From assembly GCA_947385505.1 (NCBI GenBank), contig CANDLP010000178.1:1-5582 (forward strand): a DNA stretch of 5,582 nucleotides, read 5' to 3'. How positions within the stretch are numbered: position 1 is the first letter of the stretch; each line of letters starts with the position of its first letter. Of the stretch, positions 1 to 5,475 are shown in pieces. A program made the translations under genes and the position numbers. Source of the DNA: an uncultured Clostridia bacterium. Lineage in GTDB: Bacteria > Bacillota > Clostridia > Oscillospirales > Ruminococcaceae. Below the pieces are notes generated by a model. The model had not been told where the DNA came from and did no database searches. It saw only the letters and a program-made list of their open reading frames with translations.

Positions 1-55
1 TTTAATAATAGGCTTTTTATAATCAAATGTTTATCTTTTAATTGGATTGCTATAA

Positions 56-177
56 GCAATTTTGTACTATTTCGCTGAATGCGAAGCGATTTAAAGAAAA
101 AGCGCAGGAATACTAAAGTATTCCGAGCATTTTTGAGGCAGAAAGCGTCCGCAGTTAGCAGAAATTGTGCAAATTGC
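56..177. repeat. Long imperfect palindrome, candidate non-coding repeat element
   Basis: The two halves of this ~120-bp stretch are imperfect reverse complements of each other. The outer arms are GCAATTT (56-62) and AAATTGC (171-177). The centre is GGAATACT (107-114) and AGTATTCC (117-124) around AA. Between these, ATTTC, TGCG and AAAAA blocks on the left recur in complement on the right, with small gaps. A transcript of either strand could fold into one long interrupted hairpin. No open reading frame of useful length crosses it. It lies downstream of mscL, where it might also affect the 3' end of that transcript. The architecture fits a palindromic intergenic repeat or a MITE-like remnant, but copy number cannot be seen from one window. 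No clear target-site duplication abuts the arms. The rest of 1-261 is AT-rich and shows nothing else I can support. Confidence 0.55.
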
Positions 178-242
178 GACTTTTCAGATAACCCCGGCTT
201 ATTAAAGAAAAAATGAACAAATTACAAATGTTTGATATCTCC

Positions 243-261
243 AAAACGATTTTGCCGTTTT
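243..261 (-). terminator. Weak hairpin directly after mscL
   Basis: Reading on the minus strand, the mscL stop codon is followed at once by AAAACG, a seven-base loop and CGTTTT, giving a six-pair, AT-rich stem. The T-run is only the four bases of the right arm, so it would be a poor intrinsic terminator on its own. The larger palindrome further downstream could be the effective transcript end. Confidence 0.25.
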
Positions 262-768
262 TTATTCTTTTTTCAGCAAATCACGTATTTCAGTAAGCAA
301 AGCGATCTGAGGATCGATCTTTGCCGCCTCCTCGGCTGCCTTTTTCGCTTCTTCCTCCGCTTTTCTTGCTTCCTCCTCGGCTTTTTTCTTTTCTTCCTCT
401 TCCTGTTGTTTCTTATGCCCCAATGAAAGAACCTTATTCATTGCCTTAACCAATAAAAACAATATCAGCGCCATAATTATGAAATTTATCACTGCCGATA
501 AAAAGGCGCCGTAATTAAATTCGACTCCGCGTATGGTAAAAGATCCGCCTATGTACTGCGGATTCCCCGCCTCGTCAAGCTTTACTCCGCCCGTGAACAC
601 GGCGATAAGCGGTTTGATCAGATTTTCAGTAAGCGAGGTGACAATACTCTGAAAAGCGCCGCCTATGATAACTCCGACGGCAAGACTCATCACGTTTCCC
701 TTAAGGGCAAACTCCTTGAACTCAGTAAGAAATTTTGATTTTTTTCTTGTCTTTTTTTCTTTCGACAT
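262..768 (-). CDS. mscL: Large-conductance mechanosensitive channel MscL
   Basis: This 168-residue protein is a homopentameric membrane channel that opens under membrane tension and releases solutes during hypo-osmotic shock. The N-terminal amphipathic segment reads FLTEFKEFALKGNVMSLAVG (13-32). It runs into TM1 with the pore-lining small residues VGVIIGGAF (31-39) and then SIVTSLTENLIKPLI, the family signature. A periplasmic-type loop (about 58-85) is followed by TM2 (about 87-111, AVINFIIMALILFLLVKAMN) and the C-terminal helix ending LLTEIRDLLKK. The family is usually 130-150 residues. The extra length is a basic N-terminal stretch (KEKKTRKKSK) and a charged Ala/Glu/Lys insert (about 121-150) with heptad spacing before the conserved end helix. 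The start is set by GGAGGT (773-778), only four bases before ATG. It is divergent from the MBOAT gene and monocistronic here. Confidence 0.97.
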   Translation of the reverse strand: MSKEKKTRKKSKFLTEFKEFALKGNVMSLAVGVIIGGAFQSIVTSLTENLIKPLIAVFTGGVKLDEAGNPQYIGGSFTIRGVEFNYGAFLSAVINFIIMALILFLLVKAMNKVLSLGHKKQQEEEEKKKAEEEARKAEEEAKKAAEEAAKIDPQIALLTEIRDLLKKE

Positions 769-772
769 AGCT

Positions 773-778
773 ACCTCC
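773..778 (-). promoter_or_regulatory. mscL ribosome binding site
   Basis: On the minus strand GGAGGT is a near-perfect Shine-Dalgarno match. It stands four bases from the mscL ATG, slightly closer than usual, and supports this start over any later Met such as Met27. Confidence 0.8.
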
Positions 779-862
779 GATAATGTTGATTTATTACGGG
801 TTATTGCTCCGCCTAAGCTTGTACTGTTGCATGAGAATTTTTTATAAGCGTGAAAGTATTAC

Positions 863-891
863 AGAATAATAATGTATAATTTGGAGGGCAA
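863..891 (-). promoter_or_regulatory. Candidate sigma-A promoter for mscL
   Basis: On the minus strand TTGCCC (891-886) and TATTCT (868-863) are separated by 17 bases. Each box has about four of six consensus bases. It would give a leader of roughly 90 nt before mscL. The surrounding DNA is very AT-rich, so other -10-like hexamers are available and the exact promoter is uncertain. Confidence 0.4.
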
Positions 892-937
892 TAATTCCTT
901 ATTATATTTTAATATGATTGTAACAATTTGTCAACAT

Positions 938-951
938 TAAAAGCGCTTTTA
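938..951. promoter_or_regulatory. 14-bp perfect palindrome, LacI/CcpA-type operator candidate
   Basis: TAAAAGCGCTTTTA is a perfect palindrome with the central CG and flanking AA/TT seen in LacI-family operators. Against the catabolite-responsive element form TGWAANCGNTTWCA it differs only at position 2 and its mirror position 13. It sits in the divergent spacer, about 46 nt upstream of the candidate mscL -35 and about 41 nt upstream of the MBOAT -35, so a bound protein could influence either. A chance palindrome in AT-rich DNA is the alternative. Confidence 0.35.
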
Positions 952-992
952 TTTCCTCCCGCAAAAAAAATATGAAAAATTTCTCAAACTTC

Positions 993-1021
993 TTGCATTG
1001 ATACCGAAAAAGTAATATAAT
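993..1021 (+). promoter_or_regulatory. Strong sigma-A promoter for the rightward gene series
   Basis: TTGCAT (993-998) and a consensus TATAAT (1016-1021) are separated by exactly 17 bases. Transcription would start near 1028, giving a ~95-nt AT-rich leader before the MBOAT start at 1123. The leader contains a small TTTTTTGAAAAAA self-complementary run but no structure I recognise as a riboswitch or attenuator. Confidence 0.7.
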
Positions 1022-1122
1022 AAATACAATGTCGATTTTTTGAAAAAAATGAAATATACCGCGAAAAAGCGTTTATTGCTGTTTTCAAATAAAAATATAA
1101 ACAAAATAAAAAAGGAGACAAA

Positions 1123-2544
1123 ATGGTCTTTTCCGATTTATTCTTTCTATACGCCTTTCTTCCCCTCTGCCTTCTGCTTTACTTCTGTGTCAAAAATATT
1201 CACTGGAAAAACGGTGTTCTGATAGTATTTTCGCTTATTTTTTACGCGTGGGGCGAACCCTTCTGGATAATGCTTCTGTTGGGAAGCGTGGTGGTCAATT
1301 ATTTCTGCGGTCTGCTAATCGAGCGCTTCCGCGATACCCGATATTCCAAACTCGGCGTGATAATTTCCCTTGTTTTCAGCTTGGGGGCGCTGGCTGTGTT
1401 CAAATATACGGATTTTATTGTGGAAAATCTTAACCTGATTCTACCCGTTGATATCCCCGCCCCGAATATAGGGCTTCCTATCGGCATAAGCTTTTATACC
1501 TTCCAGATAATTTCATATATTCTTGACGCGTATTGGGGAAAGGTAAAGGTTCAGCACAGCTTTTTCAAATTCCTGATGTACGTTTCGCTGTTCCCTCAAT
1601 TGGTGGCGGGTCCCATCGTGCGCTACGGAGTTATTGAAAACGAAATCGACAGCAGAACCTCCGCTTCCGCCGACATAAGCGAAGGAATAACCAGATTTAT
1701 TATCGGTCTTGGCAAAAAGGTAATACTCTCCAACAGCATAAGCACGGTGGTTATCTCCATTTTCGGCAGCGCTTCAAAAGGTTATACCGATATTTCAAGT
1801 CTGTCGGTGGCTGGCACCTGGTACGGCATCATACTGCTAAGTCTTTGGTATTACTTTGATTTTTCGGGGTATTCAGATATGGCGATAGGTCTTGGCCGTA
1901 TCTTCGGCTTCCATTTCAACGAAAACTTTATTTACCCCTTTGTCAGCAAAAATATCACCGAGTTCTGGCAAAGATGGCATATTTCTTTGGGTTCGTTTTT
2001 CCGCGATTATCTTCTCTACGTGCCGATTTTCGGAAAGCGCAGACAATATCTTAACCTGTTTCTCGTATGGTTCTGCACAGGTCTTTGGCACGGGGCAAGC
2101 TGGAATTACATCATCTGGGGTCTTTACTTCGGGCTTTTCATCTTCATAGAGCGTCAGATAGGAAGCAAGCGCATGAAAAAGGCTCCGAAGGTCTTGTCCC
2201 ACATTTACAGCCTTGTGATTATAGCCGTCGGATTCGGAATTTTCCATTTTGAAAGTCTTCCCTTGTTGGGAGATTTCTTTAAGTCGCTGTTTGGTCTTAA
2301 CGGAAATGCTTTTATCGACCTGACTACACAGACTGCTTTTATGAATAACATTTTCCTTTTTATTGCGGCTGTTGTTTTAAGCATTCCTTGGATGCCGAAA
2401 ATCAAAAAGTTCCTTCTCACAAAGGTTTCGGGCGGAATGATCATCGGTATGTCGCAGGTGGTTTTTAACGCATTGGTTTTAGCGGTATCAAGTATTATGC
2501 TTGTCAGCAGTACAAATAACCCGTTTCTTTATTTCAGGTTTTAA
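1123..2544 (+). CDS. MBOAT-family membrane O-acyltransferase (AlgI/DltB type)
   Basis: This 473-residue polytopic membrane protein moves acyl groups, commonly acetyl, across or at the membrane onto an extracytoplasmic polymer. The N-terminus has the family pattern FLPLCLLLYF then SLIFYAWGEPFW. Further landmarks are LPIGISFYTFQ (118-128), FPQLVAGPIVRY (157-168), DFSGYSDMAIG (246-256), FWQRWHISLGSFFRDYL around His286, and GLWHGASWNYIIWG with His323, the expected catalytic His of MBOAT enzymes. The C-terminus NPFLYFRF is typical, so the protein is full length. About ten membrane helices are expected. AAAGGAG (1111-1117) five bases upstream fixes the start. The acceptor is not readable from sequence: exopolysaccharide, teichoic acid and peptidoglycan are all possible. 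DltB itself is unlikely because no dltA, C or D lies adjacent. Homologues often have an SGNH/DHHW partner next door; here a GNAT gene follows after 24 nt. Confidence 0.93.
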   Translation: MVFSDLFFLYAFLPLCLLLYFCVKNIHWKNGVLIVFSLIFYAWGEPFWIMLLLGSVVVNYFCGLLIERFRDTRYSKLGVIISLVFSLGALAVFKYTDFIVENLNLILPVDIPAPNIGLPIGISFYTFQIISYILDAYWGKVKVQHSFFKFLMYVSLFPQLVAGPIVRYGVIENEIDSRTSASADISEGITRFIIGLGKKVILSNSISTVVISIFGSASKGYTDISSLSVAGTWYGIILLSLWYYFDFSGYSDMAIGLGRIFGFHFNENFIYPFVSKNITEFWQRWHISLGSFFRDYLLYVPIFGKRRQYLNLFLVWFCTGLWHGASWNYIIWGLYFGLFIFIERQIGSKRMKKAPKVLSHIYSLVIIAVGFGIFHFESLPLLGDFFKSLFGLNGNAFIDLTTQTAFMNNIFLFIAAVVLSIPWMPKIKKFLLTKVSGGMIIGMSQVVFNALVLAVSSIMLVSSTNNPFLYFRF

Positions 2545-2568
2545 TATAAAAACAGAGGAATCAGTAAT

Positions 2569-3066
2569 ATGGACTGTTTAATCAGAAAAGTTCGGCAAGG
2601 CGATGAAGCTTTTTTGGCATATATACAGACAGAAAGCTGGAAAGCTGCATTTAAGGATATTCTTCCCGATGAAGTACTGCAAAAAATGACTGAGATAAAT
2701 CATGTCACAGCAATGTATAAAAGACTGCTTGACGAATGTATCGGCAACGGCTGTATTTTGGAAACGGACGGAAAACCTCATTGCATTGCTTGGTGGGATA
2801 AGGCGAGAGACGAAAATATGCCGGATTATGCGGAGCTTATTTGCATCCACAGTCTGAAAGACAAATGGAGAAAAGGCTATGGAACCAAAATGATGGGCAA
2901 AGTATTAGAAGACATAAAAAAAGCGGGATACGGAAAGGTTATGCTTTGGGTATTTACAGATAACAACAGAGCAAGGAAATTTTACGAATCCTGCGGTTTT
3001 ACGGCAAACGGAAAAGCTAAGCCTTGCTATGGAACACATGAGATTTGCTATGAGAAAAGGCTGTAA
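2569..3066 (+). CDS. GNAT-family N-acetyltransferase
   Basis: This 165-residue soluble protein has the GNAT fold, which transfers acetyl from acetyl-CoA to an amine of a small molecule, peptide or protein. The N-terminal strand LIRKVRQGDEAFL and the helix ESWKAAFKDILPDEVL are typical of small clostridial members. The acetyl-CoA pyrophosphate loop (motif A) is RKGYGTKMM (101-109). Motif B is VMLWVFTDNNRARKFYESCGF (about 124-144), with Asn132/133 and Tyr139 in the usual places. Length is normal. The start has AGAGGA (2554-2559) nine bases upstream. The 24-nt gap after the MBOAT gene, with no terminator, indicates co-transcription. The substrate cannot be told. A role in surface-glycan or sugar-amine acetylation would fit the neighbour but is only inference; resistance-type or housekeeping acetylation is equally possible. 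Confidence 0.92.
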   Translation: MDCLIRKVRQGDEAFLAYIQTESWKAAFKDILPDEVLQKMTEINHVTAMYKRLLDECIGNGCILETDGKPHCIAWWDKARDENMPDYAELICIHSLKDKWRKGYGTKMMGKVLEDIKKAGYGKVMLWVFTDNNRARKFYESCGFTANGKAKPCYGTHEICYEKRL

Positions 3067-3140
3067 TTTCCAATCAGCGTAATTGCTGCGGATATGCCAA
3101 TGCAGCCCTTTCCAAGCTTCTGTAAATATTTGCAAGAATT

Positions 3141-3162
3141 TATAGGACGATTTTCGCCTATA
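3141..3162 (+). other. Hairpin in the GNAT-galM spacer
   Basis: TATAGG (3141-3146), a bulged A, CGA, a TTT loop, TCG and CCTATA (3157-3162) form a nine-pair stem. It ends about 27 nt before the galM start and just before its ribosome binding site. It lacks a U-run, so it is not an ordinary intrinsic terminator; it could be an RNA-processing or stability element. The rest of the 123-nt spacer shows no convincing promoter. Confidence 0.35.
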
Positions 3163-3174
3163 CAAATATACATG

Positions 3175-3180
3175 AAAGGA
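3175..3180 (+). promoter_or_regulatory. Ribosome binding site deciding the galM start
   Basis: AAAGGA stands nine bases before ATG at 3190. The in-frame ATGs at 3094 and 3172 lack a comparable site, and the ATG at 3172 immediately precedes this motif. The ATG at 3196 would be 15 bases away. The best start is therefore 3190. Confidence 0.75.
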
Positions 3181-3189
3181 CATAAAAAA

Positions 3190-4224
3190 ATGATTATGAA
3201 AGAACATATCGGGTTTCACAACGGTTATAAGCTCTGGAAAATCACCCTTACTAATTCCAAAGGCACGGAGGTAGAGCTTACCAATTACGGCGGCGCTGTT
3301 ATGAGCGTAAAAACAGCGGATAAAAACGGCAATATCGCCGATGTGGTATTGGGCTACGACGACATTCAGGGCTTTATTAACGGCGTTTCTTCCCAAGGCG
3401 CCCTCATAGGGCGATTTGCCAACAGAATCGGCGGGGGAAAGTTTACTTTGAACGGCACGGAATACGCACTGTACAAAAACGACGGGGACAATACCCTCCA
3501 CGGCGGTTCGGTAGGCTATAACAAGCGGGTATGGGAATTGGTGGCCGCGGAGGAGGACAAGACCGCCGGTGAAAATCACGTTGTATTCGGATACACAAGC
3601 CCAGACGGCGAAGAGAATTTCCCCGGAACGGCGGCTATAACGGTGGATTACTGTCTTGACGAAAAGAACGCTTTGACTTTGACATATGATGCGGTTTCCG
3701 ATCAGGATACTATTATCAACCTCACCAATCACGTTTATTTCAACCTCCACAGCGAGGGGGACATAATGAATACGGAAATGCAGATATTTGCCGATCAATA
3801 TACGCCCGTTGACGACGCGCTTATCCCCACGGGAGAGATTGCAGACGTAAAAGGCACCGTGTTTGACTTTACCGAGCTTCGTCCAATTGCAAACAAGGAT
3901 ATGGACGGCTATGACCACAACTTTATTTTAAGGCAGCAAAAGGGAGAAGAGCTTCCAATGGCCGCCTTTGCAAAAGATCCCGTAAGCGGCAGAACTATCA
4001 CATGCAGAACCGATATGCCCGCTATGCAGCTTTACACCGCCAACGGACTCGAAAACGAGATAGGAAAAGGCGGAAAGACTATGAACAAGCATACGGGTTT
4101 TTGTCTTGAAACCCAGTTCTGCCCCGACAGTCCGAATAAACCTCAGTTTAAGTCCTGCATACTTAAAAAGGACGAAGAATATCACCATGTTACGGTATAT
4201 GAGTTCGGCGCTGAGGAAGAATAA
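3190..4224 (+). CDS. galM: Aldose 1-epimerase (mutarotase)
   Basis: This cytoplasmic enzyme interconverts alpha and beta anomers of aldohexoses such as galactose and glucose, feeding the Leloir pathway and glycolysis. From the chosen start it has 344 residues, the normal length. Family landmarks appear in order: LTNYGGAVMSV near the N-terminus, GRFANRI (74-80) with the substrate-binding Arg75, NTLHGG with His104, YTSPDGEENFPG (135-146), NLTNHVYFNL with His181 as the expected general acid, DGYDHNF with Asp242, and TGFCLETQ with Glu307 as the expected general base. All key residues are present. No galactokinase or uridylyltransferase gene is in the window, so it stands apart from a gal operon. 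The reading frame extends upstream to 3094, but that part lacks family similarity and a good ribosome binding site. Some relatives act on other sugars, so the exact preference is open. Confidence 0.95.
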   Translation: MIMKEHIGFHNGYKLWKITLTNSKGTEVELTNYGGAVMSVKTADKNGNIADVVLGYDDIQGFINGVSSQGALIGRFANRIGGGKFTLNGTEYALYKNDGDNTLHGGSVGYNKRVWELVAAEEDKTAGENHVVFGYTSPDGEENFPGTAAITVDYCLDEKNALTLTYDAVSDQDTIINLTNHVYFNLHSEGDIMNTEMQIFADQYTPVDDALIPTGEIADVKGTVFDFTELRPIANKDMDGYDHNFILRQQKGEELPMAAFAKDPVSGRTITCRTDMPAMQLYTANGLENEIGKGGKTMNKHTGFCLETQFCPDSPNKPQFKSCILKKDEEYHHVTVYEFGAEEE

Positions 4225-4260
4225 AAAGAGCTATAGTTTAGGTATATGAAGAATACGCCG

Positions 4261-4303
4261 AGGGAAAACGGGAGTCGATGCCCCCAAAAAAGGGAAAACG
4301 GGA
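4261..4303 (+). repeat. Two 13-bp direct repeats spaced by 30 bp in the nadA leader
   Basis: AGGGAAAACGGGA occurs at 4261-4273 and again at 4291-4303, exactly 30 bases apart. A C-run (4281-4285) lies between them and could pair with a GGG of either copy. The second copy leads directly into the nadA ribosome binding site. The 93-nt galM-nadA spacer (4225-4317) shows no other clear signal; TATAGT at 4232-4237 looks like a -10 box but has no matching -35. Confidence 0.6.
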
Positions 4304-4308
4304 AAGGA
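4303..4308 (+). promoter_or_regulatory. Ribosome binding site deciding the nadA start
   Basis: AAAGGA, within the purine run GGAAAGGAAG, lies nine bases before ATG at 4318. An in-frame ATG at 4246 would add 24 residues of low-complexity RENG-containing sequence with no family match and only a poor AGG upstream. The 4318 start gives the usual NadA length. Confidence 0.75.
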
Positions 4309-4317
4309 AGCGGTAAA

Positions 4318-5238
4318 ATGAATATCCGACAGGTTCAGGAAAAAATACTTGAGTTGAAAAAGGAAAAGGATTTTTGTATTTTAGCTCACAGTTACGTGAA
4401 AAAAGAAATATTGGAGATTGCCGATAAAACGGGAGACAGCTTTAAGCTGAGCCGAGACGCCTGCGATATCGAAGCGCGGAATATTTTATTCTGCGGCGTT
4501 CGCTTTATGGCGGAAACCGCAAAAATGCTTAACCCGCAAAAGAGGGTATATCTCGCCAACGGTGCGGCGGGATGTCCTATGGCGGAGCAGCTCAGTCCCG
4601 AAGACCTTGTCGCGCTAAAAAAACAGTACCCCGACCGCACGGTTGTAGCATACGTAAACACCACCGCCGCGCTTAAAGAGCACTGCGACGTTTGCGTTAC
4701 CAGCTCTTCGGCTGTGGAGATAGTGAATAAGATCGGCAATGATAAGATATTATTTATTCCCGACCCCAATTTAGGCGCTTTTGTGGCGGAACAAGCGCCG
4801 AAAAAGGATATCAGAACCGTTAACGGGGGCTGCCCCATACACGCTTCCGTAACCGGCGAGGAAGCGGCGGAAGCAAAAAGACTGCACCCGAAAGCCCTTT
4901 TGCTGGTGCACCCCGAATGTTTGCCCGAAGTTGTCAGGCAGGCGGATTATGTCGGCTCAACTTCGGGGATAACCGCCTTCGCTAAAAAGTCCGACAATAA
5001 GGAGTTTATTATCGGAACCGAGCTTCAGATAGCAGAAAGCTTGCAGTATGAATGTCCCGAAAAAACATTCTACCCCCTTTCAAAAAAATTGGTATGCGCG
5101 GATATGAAGATCACTACGCTGCTTGACGTGCTGAGAGTATTGGAGGAACCCGAAAAGGGCTGTGAAGTGATTATGAGCGCGGAGGAAATCGAGAGGGGAA
5201 AAAAATGTATTGATGAAATGCTTAGACTTGGTGAGTAG
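4318..5238 (+). CDS. nadA: Quinolinate synthase A
   Basis: NadA is a cytoplasmic [4Fe-4S] enzyme that condenses iminoaspartate with dihydroxyacetone phosphate to give quinolinate, the precursor for de novo NAD. The 306-residue length is normal. The three cluster cysteines are evident at the family spacing: Cys86 in AAGCPMAEQL, Cys172 in GGCPIHA, and Cys260 in VCADMKITTL. Expected active-site residues are also present: His24 and Tyr26 in LAHSYV, Ser41 in TGDSFKLSR, Tyr112 and Asn114 in VAYVNTTA, Ser129 in VTSSSAV, His175, His198 and Glu200 in LVHPECLPEV, and Thr215 in GSTSG. The usual HNYQ motif near the N-terminus is HSYV here, a mild variation. nadB (L-aspartate oxidase) and nadC, frequent operon partners, are not in the window, and a strong terminator follows at once. 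Iminoaspartate must come from an enzyme encoded elsewhere. Confidence 0.96.
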   Translation: MNIRQVQEKILELKKEKDFCILAHSYVKKEILEIADKTGDSFKLSRDACDIEARNILFCGVRFMAETAKMLNPQKRVYLANGAAGCPMAEQLSPEDLVALKKQYPDRTVVAYVNTTAALKEHCDVCVTSSSAVEIVNKIGNDKILFIPDPNLGAFVAEQAPKKDIRTVNGGCPIHASVTGEEAAEAKRLHPKALLLVHPECLPEVVRQADYVGSTSGITAFAKKSDNKEFIIGTELQIAESLQYECPEKTFYPLSKKLVCADMKITTLLDVLRVLEEPEKGCEVIMSAEEIERGKKCIDEMLRLGE

Positions 5239-5259
5239 AAATTTTTTATAACTTAACAA

Positions 5260-5317
5260 AAAACTCCGCTTCTGATACGGAAAAAAAGACTATTTTCCGT
5301 ATCAGAAGCGGAGTTTT
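5260..5317. terminator. Strong bidirectional intrinsic terminator after nadA
   Basis: A perfect 25-bp inverted repeat (5260-5284 and 5293-5317) surrounds an eight-base loop AAAGACTA. The core CTCCGCTTCTGATACGG is GC-rich, and both ends are A/T runs, so RNA from either strand forms a stem with a U-tract. Rightward the tract is four U then AUAU. Leftward it is six U (5263-5258), so it serves the converging minus-strand gene at the right edge at least as well as nadA. Confidence 0.9.
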
Positions 5318-5356
5318 ATATGGTATATTAATATGATACTAATTTATATTAAAACA

Positions 5357-5461
5357 CCGACATTCGGTCGGCAACCCAAATCTTCGATTTTGGTGAAATC
5401 AATATTGAGTTTTGTTTTCGGCGGCTATACCCCCAATACCGCTTTGCGGCATGGGGATATA
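5357..5461. other. Cluster of three hairpins in the right intergenic spacer
   Basis: Three inverted repeats follow one another. CCGAC/GTCGG is at 5357-5371. ACCCAAATC/GATTTTGGT is at 5374-5394 with a TTC loop and one mismatch. The longer TATA.CCCCA...CCGC-TTT-GCGG...TGGGG.TATA is at 5426-5461 with small mismatches and a bulge. No T-run follows the last one on either strand, so it is not an obvious terminator. A 61-codon reading frame across this region shows no gene-like features. It may be a structured RNA, the 3' untranslated part of the minus-strand gene, or a dispersed repeat. Confidence 0.4.
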
Positions 5462-5475
5462 AATTATTTATTATG

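Noticed and set aside
24..233. CAAATGTTT at 24-32 and 225-233 as a target-site duplication around the palindrome
   Set aside because: The copies stand 23 and 47 bases away from the palindrome arms and are AT-rich nine-mers that could match by chance.
232..426. A 64-codon plus-strand Phe/Leu-rich open frame opposite the mscL tail
   Set aside because: It is the reverse complement of the Lys/Glu-rich MscL tail, which automatically reads as Phe/Leu-rich and mimics a membrane protein.
1873..2247. A 124-codon minus-strand open frame inside the MBOAT gene
   Set aside because: It is antisense to conserved MBOAT motifs including both key His regions and has no family features or good ribosome binding site.
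3094..3189. N-terminal extension of galM to the ATG at 3094
   Set aside because: The added 32 residues have no family match, include the spacer hairpin, and lack a ribosome binding site; AAAGGA before 3190 explains the start.
2905..3918. A 337-codon minus-strand open frame across the end of the GNAT gene and most of galM
   Set aside because: It lies opposite two clearly identified genes, has no recognisable domain, and its length reflects codon bias in galM leaving the reverse frame free of stops.
4225..4317. A NAD-sensing riboswitch upstream of nadA
   Set aside because: The direct repeats and C-run are suggestive, but I cannot match the spacer to the conserved core of a described NAD riboswitch class, so no riboswitch is called.
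4392..4838. A 148-codon minus-strand open frame inside nadA
   Set aside because: It is fully antisense to the catalytic core of NadA; Ser/Leu-rich content is typical of a reverse-frame shadow.
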